Notes under the pieces: generated by a model
Told to the model about the DNA's origin: nothing
Database searches by the model: none
The model's input: only the letters and a program-made list of their open reading frames with translations
Source: Medicago truncatula
Lineage: Eukaryota > Streptophyta > Magnoliopsida > Fabales > Fabaceae
Length of the DNA stretch: 64,000 nucleotides
Assembly: GCF_003473485.1 (NCBI RefSeq)
Contig: NC_053048.1
Coordinates: forward strand, 42,280,755 to 42,344,754
Direction of reading: 5' to 3'
Shown: positions 11,014 to 22,799 of the stretch, one piece after another
Numbering within the stretch: the first letter of the stretch is position 1
Layout: each line of letters begins with the position of its first letter
Position numbers and translations under genes: made by a program

Positions 11014-11462
11014 ATATATGTGGAAATTTACTTTCTAGCTAGTTTTTTACATTGCAGGTGCAACATCAAAATAAAAGAAAGATGCAACGTTATTCTGTCA
11101 GACTCAAACTCCAAAATGAACAAGCAAGAAGTTCTTATGCTGCATTGCTCAGTTGCTCATGTTTATTCACTTGTTAGAAATAAAATCTCATGATTGTTTG
11201 CTTTAAAAGAAACTTGATAGCACTTTCTTATGAATACATGATGAGTTGATCACTTTATAAATATTTGTTTCATAGAAGAAAAGACCTTAGGATATAAAAA
11301 GCTCCTTGAGATTTCAATTCCAAAGTTGTTGGTTTTGATTGGACAGAGTTTTGCAACATATAAAATACTCACACGATGGAAGAGGTTATATGCAGCATAG
11401 ATTTCAATCTCATAGTAGTTGATTTTGTTTGATTATATGGAGAGGAATACAGAAGCCAAAGC

Positions 11463-11567
11463 AATATAGTTGAAAATTTTAAGTTTGCTTGGGGTAATGA
11501 TGGTCAGAAAGTTGCTAAGTTTCCAATTTATTTGAGAATTTTGAAAGTAGGGAATGCACCAATATAG
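11463..11567 (+). pseudogene. C-terminal fragment of a third methyltransferase copy
   Basis: An in-frame stretch of 34 codons (VENFKFAWGNDGQKVAKF, then PIYLRILKVGN) closes with TAG at 11565-11567. It matches the last 30 residues of copies 1 and 2 (VEKFKLAWGEDGHKTAKF) but is more diverged than they are from each other. The rest of the gene is missing: the fragment joins directly to the duplicated 3' flank of copy 2. It shows that the array once held at least three units. Confidence 0.8.
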
Positions 11568-11873
11568 TCTTTTACTAATTTATTAGACATGATTACTATT
11601 GCCTGCATAAAAGTTGTTGGCTTGTCAGAAGTTGATGGTTTTAGATCTTGGGTCAGAAATGCATTAATCTATTTTTTTTCAATTGTTTTTTGTTACATGA
11701 GAAAAAGGTAAAGCAAAAAAAAAAAAAAAAAAAATATTAGCCGCGATGATAAACAACACCCATACTATCTGCCGTAAGCAATAAACAAAGCTCGGCTGGT
11801 GGATTAAACACAATCAATAGATTATTCGTAGACCTTGTTCCAAGCTTAGCTAAGAAGTCAACACACATGTTAC

Positions 11874-13104
11874 CAGGGCCGTTTTAAACAATTCGTTGGC
11901 CCCGTTTTAATCTTATAAATTGGCCCCCCGGATAAAAATAGAAAGAAAAAAACAATTTTTTAAAGTAAATTATAATAACATCCCAATAATGTAAATAACA
12001 TCAAAAAGTGATTTTATGTTCAAACCACTAACATCAAAATACAACTTTAAGCTACTATCATTCTTCTAGCTACTTAAAACGAGCCACTCTTCCAGCATTT
12101 TTTGAATAGTAACCACATTTTCAAGAACTCCAACATCAACATTATCAACATTTTCATTTTCAATAGGAATTTGTTGCGGTTCTTTTATCAAAAACTTATT
12201 AAGAGCTCCTTTTTGAGATTGAATGAACTTTTCAATTCTTTTCTTTCTCTTACGCTTTTCACATCGAGATTCATACTTTTTAGGAGGCATAGTAAAAATC
12301 TGGAATTTCTCACTGTTTTGTTAGCTTATGATCAGTCAGCAATGCTTCTGTCCAAGTTCTATAGCTTTTTGTTCTAAAAAAAAAACCTGGAATTTCAACA
12401 TTAAACAATCAAAAACATGTTTAAGTGATAATAAGAAATTCAAGTGGCATTAAAAAATTCAACCATTAATTCATTCTTCCTTTTGAGGCAAGTACTAGTG
12501 TTATTAAAAAAATTGAACCCATTAGTTTATATGATTAAAAACAAATATGTTGGCTTTGATAACCCATGTTCAAAGTGTACTCTTTTTCAATAGGTTGAAA
12601 TTGGTTCAAATCTATGCTCTTTAGTGTTTTTCAATTTCAATTTCCAAACAAAGATGGTAAACATAATACGAAATAACATTCAAATTTCATGAATTTAACA
12701 AAGAAAATTCAATAAAAAATAAAAAGGGTTTTAGTTTTTACCTTTCTGGTGGCGGTGGAAAGAAGGAGAGAAGTGGCGGTGGCGATTGGATGGCGGAGGT
12801 AGGTCTGAGGATATGGGTGGGTGTGGTGGTTTCTGAGTTTCTAACTTCTAATTCTAGTTGTGACAGATAATTCATAGATTAAGGGCCCGTTTATTACGGA
12901 TTAAAATAAAAGTGATACCCCTGACCATGCAGTCTTATACGTAACGCTCTACCACTGAAGTATTCTTAACAATCTATCAAGTTCTCGTTTTCACCTCTAT
13001 ATAACACTTACTATAGGACCTTACATATAAAAAAATATATGGGCCCTCAAAAATTTGAGGCCCAGTGTCGTCGCCCAGCCCCGACGGGCTATGGGTCGGC
13101 CCTG
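11874..13104 (-). mobile_element. Non-autonomous hAT element
   Basis: The ends CAGGGCCG (11874) and CGGCCCTG (13104) are 8-bp inverted repeats, flanked by 8-bp duplications CATGTTAC (11866-11873) and CATATTAC (13105-13112), 7/8 identical. This is the signature of the hAT superfamily. GGCCC-rich subterminal sequence occurs at both ends. The centre keeps one short - strand transposase fragment (listed separately); the dimerisation and catalytic regions are missing, so it cannot move itself. Confidence 0.85.
12066..12290 (-). pseudogene. hAT transposase N-terminal remnant
   Basis: Encodes 74 residues starting MPPKKYESRCEKRKRKK and continuing FIQSQKGALNKF. This resembles, from memory of the family, the basic N-terminus of plant hAT transposases annotated as zinc finger MYM-type protein 1-like. 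The frame stops before the TTF-type zinc finger and the catalytic domain, so it is only the N-terminal remnant of the transposase. Confidence 0.7.
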
Positions 13105-13112
13105 CATATTAC

Positions 13113-13868
13113 TCTCCATGAGAGTGTGACATAGTTGAAAAATCCAATATTTAGTCATGTACTTTCTAATAATAGCTATCTCTCATTTTCATAGTGGTGA
13201 GCGGAAGCATCAACGTGATTCATTAAATGAATATTATGCATGGAATGAATATAACAAATAATGTCTCTCAGACCTTCATTCCAACAAATTTGAATCTCAT
13301 ATATTAATTATTATTTATGATAAGTATTAAGAGATTAAATAAAAACATTTTAGTCAAACTACTTTTTTTTTTGTTGCACTACCAATAAAAACTACTTTTT
13401 TTTAAAGGATTTTAGTCCTGCTACTTATTCATTTCGTTTTTATATGAAATTTAACTTTTATTTCTGAAAATACACTAATTCGACAGGTTTAAAACTTAAA
13501 TTGATTTCCGGATTAATGGATCCTTAAATCAAATACAAAGTTTTAAAAAAAAAAACTAGTTATATATATCAATAGCATAGAAAATTAAAAGACATTTTAA
13601 AATAGATTATTAATAAATTCAATACGATATTTTATGCATTTGCCAAAAAGAAAAAGATAATTACTATAAAAAAACAAAAAAGAGAAATTACTTTGTAGCT
13701 TTTTAATTCTTTTTTAACAACTAAAAATACCTCTAAAAAGAAAAGTATAGAAATGGTGTGAATATCCAAAACACACAACAACAACAAAAAAAAAAAAAAA
13801 CAATCTTACAAAAAAACAAGAAATACAGTTAACTTTTCCGTTGAGTTGCAGGCTGATAGTAACCGTCG
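13113..13868. other. Upstream region of FIS1, no gene seen
   Basis: AT-rich sequence with poly(A) runs just before the gene (13780-13820). It holds the promoter and 5' UTR of the FIS1 gene, but I see no clear TATA box at a convincing distance. Nothing else is recognisable. Confidence 0.5.
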
Positions 13869-16866
13869 ATGGAGGCTAAAATCGGAAGCATCTTTGAATC
13901 CCTCGGAAACTTCTTTACCGGCGGCGATCAGATCCCTTGGTGTGATCGTGATGTCATCTCTGTAACTTCCTCTCATCCCTCTCAATTCATGTTATTTCTT
14001 TCTTTCTGTATAGTTTTGCACTCAGAATTTCAATTATGCCGGAATCAATAGCTTTTTTGAATCTTTACGATAACGGCGAATACATAAAAACATTGCGACG
14101 CTTTTGTTTTCTTTATCAAGTAATTGATTTGATTTGTTTGATCCATATTTTGGCCAACACATTTCCTCAATTTTGATTTGTTTAAGTTTAGGGAACCTTC
14201 ATAACCAGATTGAAAATTTTATCTGGAATTATTGCTGTAATATTAGCTTTGTGAATTGTAAATACACTGTTTGGTAGTCTTATCTATCTGTTTTTCATTG
14301 CAATGTTTTGAAGGGCTGTGAAAGAGAAGTTGGAGAGGCTTCTAATGGTGACTCTGATGAGCGGAAGAATGAGAGCATAATGAGGTTGTCTTGGGCACTT
14401 GTTCATTCAAGGCAACAAGAAGATATTCACCGTGGGATCGCCATGCTTGAAAGTATGATTACTTGCCGAATATTTTTCAGCTATTCTGTATAGGTTCATT
14501 GGTTTAAAATATTTTTTTTTTAGCATTTATGTTTTTCATTGATTGAGCTTAATCATCTTCATATGCTCATATGAATTTCCCATATTCATAGCATTTCAAT
14601 GCTATATTGCATACTCGGTATAATAGTCTTTGCATGTGTTTGCTTTGGCGTTTAAGAGGCCATCCACGTGTTTAAAAGCCTTTGCACCGTGAAAAATAGA
14701 AGCTGAAAATAGTAACTTCTCTTTGGATGTATGTCTAGTGGCCGTGTACCGCATAAACAAACATAGGCTTAATCATTTTCCTTCTCTCACATATAGCTGC
14801 TAACTTAGATTTATCTGCCTGTTGTGCTCAAATTAATGTAACGTCTCTTGGAAAATAAAATATCCAATGTATTCATCGCTAGTTGTTTGATTATTCTGCC
14901 AGCCTGAAACGAAAATTCAAACTGCATCAAGAGTAACATATGCAAGACTACTACGATGATGGACCTTCAAAATGCCACCAAAGTGGCTATGGGGTCATTG
15001 TGTCTTTTTCTTTCATTATCATACAAACTTTAATGTAGGACGGTAGATTTACTAAATTAGCGTGTGAAGGGCACCATTATAATTGGACCAGCCTGAGAGG
15101 AAAATCTAATAGAAAATGTTGTTCCATGGTCTAAACTTCCTCCAACAATGCAAATCAGATTTCTTCTGTTACAGAGCTTCAAATTTAATTACTTTTAAGA
15201 AAAGACCAGCCTGAGATGCTTGTGGCGTGAATGTAGATAACTTCCTTGCCTTAGGGCCACTGCAGTCCCTCCTTTCTTGCTATGTGTTTTTTATATAGCC
15301 CTTAAGAGATATGATTGATGTTGAAGTATTCTGCCCATTATATGCATGGCTGACCTTGTACATCCTTAATTATTCTGATTCACAGCTTCTTTGGGCAATG
15401 ATAGAAGTCCTTTGCATCAAAGAGAGAAGCTTTATCTTCTTGCTGTTGGGTACTACAGGGCTACTGATTATCCTAGGAGTCGGCAGCTTCTGGAGCAATG
15501 TTTGGAGGTCTGTCTTTCTCACCTATAGATAGATTGAAGCTTGAAACTATATATTTCTTGCTTTTTCTGGTGTCAGATCATCACTTCATATGATGCCAAG
15601 TGTATGTTCATATTGTTACACAAAAGCTTTGTTTTAGTTTTGGTTTGATTTTCTCTTTGAGAATGTTATCCTTGTGAAGTATCCAATATCCACTGTGTTG
15701 ACTCTAGACTGGAAATTTCTATCACCTGTTTTTTCAACAATTAGTTCATTTATTTTCATTCAGTTGATACATTGTCTATGTGATGTGGATGCTTTTGTTG
15801 GGCAGTAATATCAGAGAGTGTAATCAAATTTTTGTGTTGTTTCCTATAATTTGGGATCTCTTTCCCTGTTATTCAAGATGCTATCAGTTAGGAACCCTTT
15901 CCTTTGTTATTAACAGTCACAAAAGGACTTTTAATAAACCCAGTGGGGTTGGCTTAGTAGAAACATGCTAGGTCTGCGTGTAGGTAGAATGTGTACGGAC
16001 ATACTTAGTGAGAGGTTTATTGGACAATCCTTTGTGGATAACAAATTCCTTCAGAAACGGTTTTAACATCGTTGATAGGTCCGGTCTGGAACGTGATTGT
16101 TTACGAAAGCAGGAGGATACATGTGGATTTCATCTGAAAATGACTATTAGTATGATATACAGAGGTCAATTAAGTATTTTCTCAAATTTGAAGTTGTTTT
16201 AGAAGTAGATCTGTCAAAGACATGCCTGATTCTCTACATTTCCTATAGAACACAATGATTCTTCGGTGTCCAAGCCTGTTATTACTTATTACATATGGAA
16301 AAGCTGATAACACTATGATTTTTGTTTTTGTTCTATTATATGAAAATGTTCACCATATTAGAGAGCCGTTTTTTTCTTATTATTATTTGTATGTGAGTGG
16401 GACTATATGATTGAGCTATTTGCCCATTGATTTTATTTTGATCCACTACTGATGACCTTATACTGATATTTGTGAATATCTTAGTTATTGTATTGATGAC
16501 TTGGCACTTTCTTGATTATTGATAACTTGAAGAGTCTTACATTAACAGTGAGTGAAATCTAAAGTATAGTATAAGTCCTTTGTCTAACATGAACGGTTCA
16601 GTCTCAACTTTTCTTTTATCTCTAAATTTTGAGGTGACCTATCCTTGCAGATTGCACCTGATTGGAGGCAGGCACTGTCCCTCAAGAAAACAGTCGAAGA
16701 ACGAATTGCAAAGGGTAAGTTACTTCCTTCTTAATCTCAAATCGCATTAACATTAACTAATGGCTTGTGTGCTCATGCAGATGGTGTAATAGGAATTGGC
16801 ATCACTGCAACAGCTGCGGGGCTTTTAGTTGGTGTCATTGCTGCAGCATTGGCCCGAAAGAATTGA
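13869..16866 (+). CDS. FIS1A: Mitochondrial fission 1 protein (FIS1), plant type
   Basis: Five exons (13869-13961, 14314-14452, 15386-15507, 16651-16714, 16781-16866) with GT/AG borders join in frame to 167 residues, the normal length of plant FIS1. FIS1 is a tail-anchored outer-membrane protein of mitochondria and peroxisomes that takes part in organelle division by DRP3 dynamins. Visible features are the N-terminal helix (EAKIGSIFESLGNFF, IPWCD), a TPR-like bundle (MRLSWALVHSRQQEDIHRG; REKLYLLAVGYYRATDYPRS; LEQCLEIAPDWRQAL) and a C-terminal anchor (VIGIGITATAAGLLVGVIAAAL) ended by basic RKN. The start is the ATG giving MEAKIG, as in other plant FIS1 proteins. Choosing the A rather than B paralogue is from general resemblance. 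Introns 2 and 3 are long and hold no recognisable gene. Confidence 0.95.
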
Positions 16867-17200
16867 ATCTATACATGCTTGGATAATTGGTCTTTGCTTA
16901 TTTTACTTTGATCAGTAAACATTTTGATGTCAACAGGAAATGATCCTTATTTGACAACTGCAGTTTTTAATATTTTTTTATTTGTTAGGAGAGTTTTTAC
17001 CGCACATACATAAGTGAAAATACTTTATTTTTCCCGTATGTAAAAAAACAAATGTGAGAATGCTTGTTTATTATGAGAAATGATAATATTTAATAATAGC
17101 CATTAAACTAAAATTATCTGTTCATATTATTTTTGTAGTTTATAAGTCTTACTCTTGAATGATTGTTTTTTTTTTTTTTCATGTCTTAAAATAGTATGTA
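16867..17200. other. FIS1 3' flank
   Basis: The FIS1 3' UTR and downstream sequence, AT-rich. No coding or repeat signal beyond poly(T) runs. Confidence 0.4.
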
Positions 17201-17219
17201 AACTCAATCTAGTATACGT

Positions 17220-17790
17220 AAACTCAGTTCTAGTCCCTTAATGCAAAATCAATTTTGCACCACATGTAAGGTTTGAAGTTTTTAGATCTTATGTAAACTC
17301 AACTCAAGTTCAAGTTTGTTTACATAAACTCAACTCATGTGGCACATACATGTACATTCTTAGTTTCTATATCTCACTCAAACTCAGTTCAAGTACATAT
17401 GTAAACTCAATTCAACTGTTAACACAAACTCAATTCAAGTACAACTAAATTTACGTGCCACATGTACATTCTTAGTTTTTAGGTCTTACTCAAACTTAGT
17501 TGAAATGCATCTATGTAAACTCAATTCAACTATGTTAACACACACTCAATTCAAGTCCAACTCAAACATGTGCCACATGTTGTACATTCTAAATTTTTAT
17601 ATCTTACTCAAACTCATTTTAAGTGCATTTATGCGAACTGAATTCAACTATGTTAACACAAACTCGATTAAAAAAATTCAAGCAAACACTTTTATACAAA
17701 CTTAGTTTAAGTACAATTAAAAAAAAATCAATACAAACACTTCTATATAGATTTAGTTTAAGTACATTTGCACAAATTTAGTTCAAATAC
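17220..17790. repeat. Tandem repeat, ~115-bp unit
   Basis: The phrase 'gtgccacatgtacattctta' (or close variants) recurs at about 17338, 17456 and 17571, each followed by 'actcaaactcagtt', 'taaactcaattcaact' and 'gttaacacaaactcaattcaagt'. Unit length is about 115 bp with three to four full copies, decaying at both ends into shorter 'aactcaattcaagtaca' motifs. No open reading frame is conserved across units. It behaves as a small local satellite. Confidence 0.75.
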
Positions 17791-18332
17791 ATTTACAGTA
17801 AAAAGTATTTTAAATATTGAGTTTGAAGGGTGTAACAACAAAAAATCATGTACTAACAAAAGTAAAAGTAAAAATAAAAATAAAAACTTCTACTTTCCTT
17901 AGAAAAAACCTTTAAAACAATATCTGAATATATAATTTTTACTAAAAATAAATTTTTAATCCGCAAACCTTACTCTAACATGTATTTTAAATTAATTTTA
18001 TCAAATCATAGAAACTTTAATATAAAGATTTTGGAAAATGTTTAATAGACACACACAGAAGTGTATACACCTTGAGAAAGAAATATATAGTGATATGATA
18101 GGTTGATAATGTTAACGAAAAAGAGAGATAGAGAAAATAAGATGTTGAATAATTTTAAAAATAGTATGTACAAGTATCATTGTTGAAAGAATTTTTACAT
18201 TACACATCATTCATAACCGTAAAATTGTTAAAAACATCAAACTTTAATCATAATTGGTTTTTAACTCTACTATATTTTATAAGAACATTGTTTAAAATTT
18301 GATCTTAAATTTTAATCTAGTATATTAGAAAG

Positions 18333-18390
18333 AGAAATGATATTCGAACAACCACTTTTAAACAATTTTTATTTTTATGTCTGTCTTTAC
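18333..18390. repeat. Fragment of the GAGAAATGATA MITE family
   Basis: GAGAAATGATATTCGAACAA matches the terminal repeat of the complete elements at 58382-58566 and 63018-63244, but no opposite end is found, so only one terminus remains. A similar fragment lies at about 33465-33520. The stretch 17800-18690 otherwise shows no gene. Confidence 0.5.
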
Positions 18391-18694
18391 ATATTAATGT
18401 GGTAAATTGGAAATGTACTATAACCACGTGTTGTGCAGTAACACTAGTTCTTTTCTTGAGGAAAGACATGTTTGTACACAGATTTTTTAAAATTCAGATT
18501 AGATTAGTTCTTCAAGAGTTCAAGAGAGAAATCCAAAAGACCAAACTTAGCAAGTTCAAAACATTAGGAAAGGTACACCTAGGACTTATACTTATAAGTT
18601 ACAATTCTACAGCCATAAATTACTACATGATACAACATCGGAATTCTGCGAATTCAACCACCAAAATGAAGGAGAAACTGAGACCAATGAAATA

Positions 18695-21600
18695 TCACCA
18701 AACGCATCGATAGGTAACATGCATCTGGGTGATTTCACCGGTGTAGGTAACTTTAACTACCTGCCCCCTCTGAAGTCCATAATATCGAGCAATCGCATCT
18801 GTCTGTAGCATTCGGGGAAGCTGCAAATAACAAGACTTAATATAAGAATGGTCGTATTGGAATAGGAACAATAGTGCTGAAATTTAAGATTCATGAAATA
18901 CAAGAAAATTATAACATAATGCCTATATGCATAAAAAGAGAATAAATACAAAATATATATATTTCATACTGCTACTGTGAGATATAATTCAGTAATTGCA
19001 AAACTGAAATGGTCTTCTTAGAATTTTGACTTAGCTAACTCAATCTCAAAATTTAACTCAAACATTGAAAAAAGTTATTTGGTTGTATCACTAATCAATG
19101 TGGGATCTCAATAAGTTTATAGCACAAAATTGTAATTATCAACTTTTCAAGTGTGATACTTGCACTTTTTCACTCTACACCATTTCAGATATCCAAATCA
19201 TGTTAAATTATCAATGGCATCCATATATAACTAGTTGACTACCATGATTAAGCGATATATTATACATGCATGCTATGCAAATAACACAGCCAATTAGTAC
19301 ATGGCAATCTTTTTGTCAACTATAAATCAATAAATGTTCAACTGATGAAATTCAACCCAGAATTATTGCTGCTGACAAAATATATATGTTTTTGTTACTT
19401 AAAAAATGATTTTCCTTATTTGCCTAAGAATCAAAACCTTAAACAAACAATCTTAAGGACTTCGTCAGAAGTGCACCGTGGAAAATTTAATAACAAATAT
19501 ACATGTGATAGTGTGTGATTCATTCCCCATAGCATAAACAACAAAACAAACAAAATACTTTGTTCATGCCCGAGATAGGCTCTTCCCAAGTTATATAGAC
19601 TGACCTGCTTTTCTTGTATATCGTACTTCTTCAGGAGATTCTTTTTCTGCTTATCAGTCAACACCTGATGTTTTGGCTTCAATACATGCTTTGTAGCATT
19701 AACAAGCAAGTCTGTGATCTGAAAAGTAAGATTTCAATGAGTTTTTGTGCCTGAAACTGATATTTTTCTCAGCACAGATAAAAAAAAGAGTCAACAAGTT
19801 TCTTGTTGGGGAATACTAATGTAGGATTATTAAATTATCAAGTGAATAGGGATGCTGTACGGATCATTATTTCAAAAGTACTTAACGGACCAGAATCAAA
19901 ACACACTGGAGTCCGGATACAAAGACAGGCCATTCAGAATGAGACGTTGTAGTTGCTCACAACTTGTAAACATCTCAAACTTGACGGTATCCTTAGTGAA
20001 ATTTGCATGTCAAAGTTTTCTTCCTTAATAACTTCTTTCCCAAATTCAACATTAAAGAATGACCGATATACTCAAGGATCGATCAGTAGTGATCCCAGCA
20101 CACTCTAGAACGAAGCACCCTTTTTGAAAAAGGGGTTCTCTTTCTTACTTAATTATTCACTAGAACAGGACACATATAATTTAAGTTATCTGATACAAGG
20201 TAGTTAAAATCGAGATCCTTGATAGGATCAGGGAGTCAAGATTGTAAATCATAATCCTACAAAATTCATAAAACTAATTTGTGTGTATGTGCATTGAATA
20301 ACGAAGAAAATAAGATGTGGTGAGTTCACAGAGGCAGCAGTCCAACACAAAAGAAGGGTCACAGCAATAGAAGTGCAGCACAAGATGGAGAATATCAGTC
20401 GTAAGATGGCTTAGGCTAAAGGACCGGTCGCTGGGAGAAATCAAAACAGAATATTGTGGGATTAGAGACTATGGCTTAGTGTTTTAAATTTTAACCATAT
20501 TTTGGCCCCTCTGCAAATGCCTTAATTGAAATCCTACCCGCACATTTGGGATCACCAAAAAGTGCCAATTCAACTGCTCCTACAAGTTTGCACGGAGATT
20601 CCACTGATCACACCAAAAACCGATTTTGCATAAACTTGAACTCGCAAATGATCACAAAACTAGTAAAATAGTACAGGTTTACAACCCAATGCACGGCTTA
20701 TCTACATTGGTTTGGTAGACTATACGAATTTATCTTCGTAGGGATATATCAAGTATAAACAATCAGCCCAGTCTTCAGATTTACTTGAGATTTTCCAGTT
20801 GTTGTATGTGTTGATAAAAAGAGATAGGAACAATGACATTTTCAGCAACTTGGATTATATAACAATATAAATACAACAGATATAGTTGACTGGTGCGTAA
20901 AAGCAGAGGAAAGATCAGCATTGGTTAATCAAACAGAGTATTCAAATATTAATTTGGTTTACTTTCATTTGCACTATTTATTTCTATATTACTTTTAATA
21001 GTTCTTTACGTCAGAAGTTTGACATTTGAATACCTATATTTTGTACATAATCAATTTCTGTTTTTTTCTTCAAATAAATATCTGCACTTTATCATGTCTG
21101 TTTTTCAGATTACCTTAACAGGTCAAGTACATGACTTTTCTCTTACAAGGTGGGATTTTCAAATGGTAAAGATTATATCCTTTTTTCTAATGTAATGATT
21201 GTTTTTCCTACTAAACCAATTACTAAAGAGAACTATCCAAATATCTCTATGCTGTTATTCAAACATTCCAAGCATGGGTGTCTAACTTGCGGGTAAACTC
21301 CTAAACTCAAGTTTACACTAGGAAGCAGATTTAGATTCGCTCGTGCAGAGACTCGGTTTTTGGTAGAATCGATTAGACCAAAGCATACTTGTGAGGTTTC
21401 ACACAGCACAAGGCAAGCTTCCACCACTGAACTCAATGTTTCTCTCATTTAGTTTTCTTATCCATTCCTGACTCATGAATTGAGGTTTCATCTTAGCTCC
21501 TTTTATGTCAGAGGCTAATGTTGTGGTTTGCCGCTATGCTTTGTTTAGAACATTGAACTATTTTTGTGCTAATTTCAATGGTATTATATTATCAATGTAT

Positions 21601-22693
21601 ATTTGACATTTATATTATAGGTTTCTTAATATTAGGGTTTATATTCGGAAAATTCTAAGCTTTTGTAGACTCTTGAGTTTGACATGACAAGTGACAGCCT
21701 TCATACCAAACATTCTTCAAAAATTTCCAACTTTAAAGAGAACAGGTAATCATTTCCATTTTTGTTCTTCCATGCCTAACTAATTCAACTTTTTGATTGT
21801 TTAAAGAAGTTTTATGATTAGATTTCCCTGCAAATGTAGGTTCAGAAAGGAAGACCTATAGATACTGAGGATCCAAAGTCATGTTTACCATTTTGTAACA
21901 GCAAAACAAACACACACAGAATTATACTTTTTTTAGTAAAGTTGTACTTGCATGCAATCTTAGGGTTAGACTCAAACATCAATTCTTCTATTAATAAAAA
22001 TAGAAAAAAAAATTGGCATCAGATTCCAGTCAGAAACAAAAGATGCAAAATCTTTGTAATTAATTACCCAAAAACAGTGAGTTAAAAGAGGAGTGAGAAA
22101 CAAACCTGAAAAATTTCAACCTTAAAAGAGAGAAGATTAACAGCTTTCAAAGCTTGACTAGTAATTTGATTTTGCACAATCAAAATAAGACCAGTCAAAC
22201 TCTCTCTATTCACAATCTGTCCTGCTATGTCTCTTACTCCATTCACTTTCACTATCCCTGGCCCACTAAAAACCACCAAAATCTGCAAAACCCAACATCA
22301 TAAAAACACTGATACCGAGTTTTCAAATGAAAAAAATACTAATATATAGCATTGAATTAATACCCTTTTGGAGGGGTTAGTGGCATGAGTAGCAGTTAAA
22401 CGGAGACGATCAACATCAGGAGATTGGCCATGAATTTGGCGGAAATCATCAAGAGAAAGCTGGATTTCATCAGAGGGGATAGAGTACCCTCTGTCTTTGA
22501 GCATCTCAAGAACTGTTCTGCGAGATAAGTAGTAACGATGACTCTCTATGCTTCCATTATCCTTCTTCGTGAACAAACACTGAGGTTGTTCTTGTAATTG
22601 TGGTTGTGTTGTTATATCTCCGTTTTCGATCTCCATCGTTGTTATTGCAGTTTCGGTGGTTCCGTTTTGTCCTCCTCCATTTTCAGTCGCCAT
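18695..22693 (-). CDS. NRPE5: RNA polymerase V fifth subunit (RPB5-like)
   Basis: Four exons on the - strand (22693-22364, 22282-22106, 19718-19605, 18820-18695) join in phase 0 to 248 residues. The RPB5 family supplies the jaw/assembly subunit of nuclear RNA polymerases. Plants have a divergent form, NRPE5, specific to Pol V, which makes scaffold transcripts for RNA-directed DNA methylation. The protein follows NRPE5 rather than NRPB5: an N-terminal extension, [28 protein letters not shown] in the jaw domain, [49 protein letters not shown] and a C-terminal domain with [20 protein letters not shown] ending YRCVW. The extension is Gln/Thr-rich (first 45 residues) and low in complexity. The ATG directly follows a (GA)n 5' UTR tract. 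Intron 2 is 2.4 kb with no recognisable gene. Confidence 0.94.
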
Positions 22694-22714
22694 ACCTCTC
22701 TCTCTCTCTCTCTA
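22694..22714 (-). repeat. (GA)n tract in NRPE5 5' UTR
   Basis: About nine GA dinucleotides immediately upstream of the NRPE5 start codon. GA-rich 5' UTRs are common in plant housekeeping genes; the tract may bind GAGA-type factors, which is only inference. Confidence 0.6.
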
Positions 22715-22799
22715 ATGTTTTGTTCTGTTCTGCCTATTAACTCTTGTCTCAACTTTCAAAAATGTATTCAACTCTCTTAAAAGACATGTCCTTTGTACT

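Noticed and set aside
15311..15532. 73-codon open frame across FIS1 exon 3
   Set aside because: Wrong frame: the exon reads in another frame and joins its neighbours in phase there.
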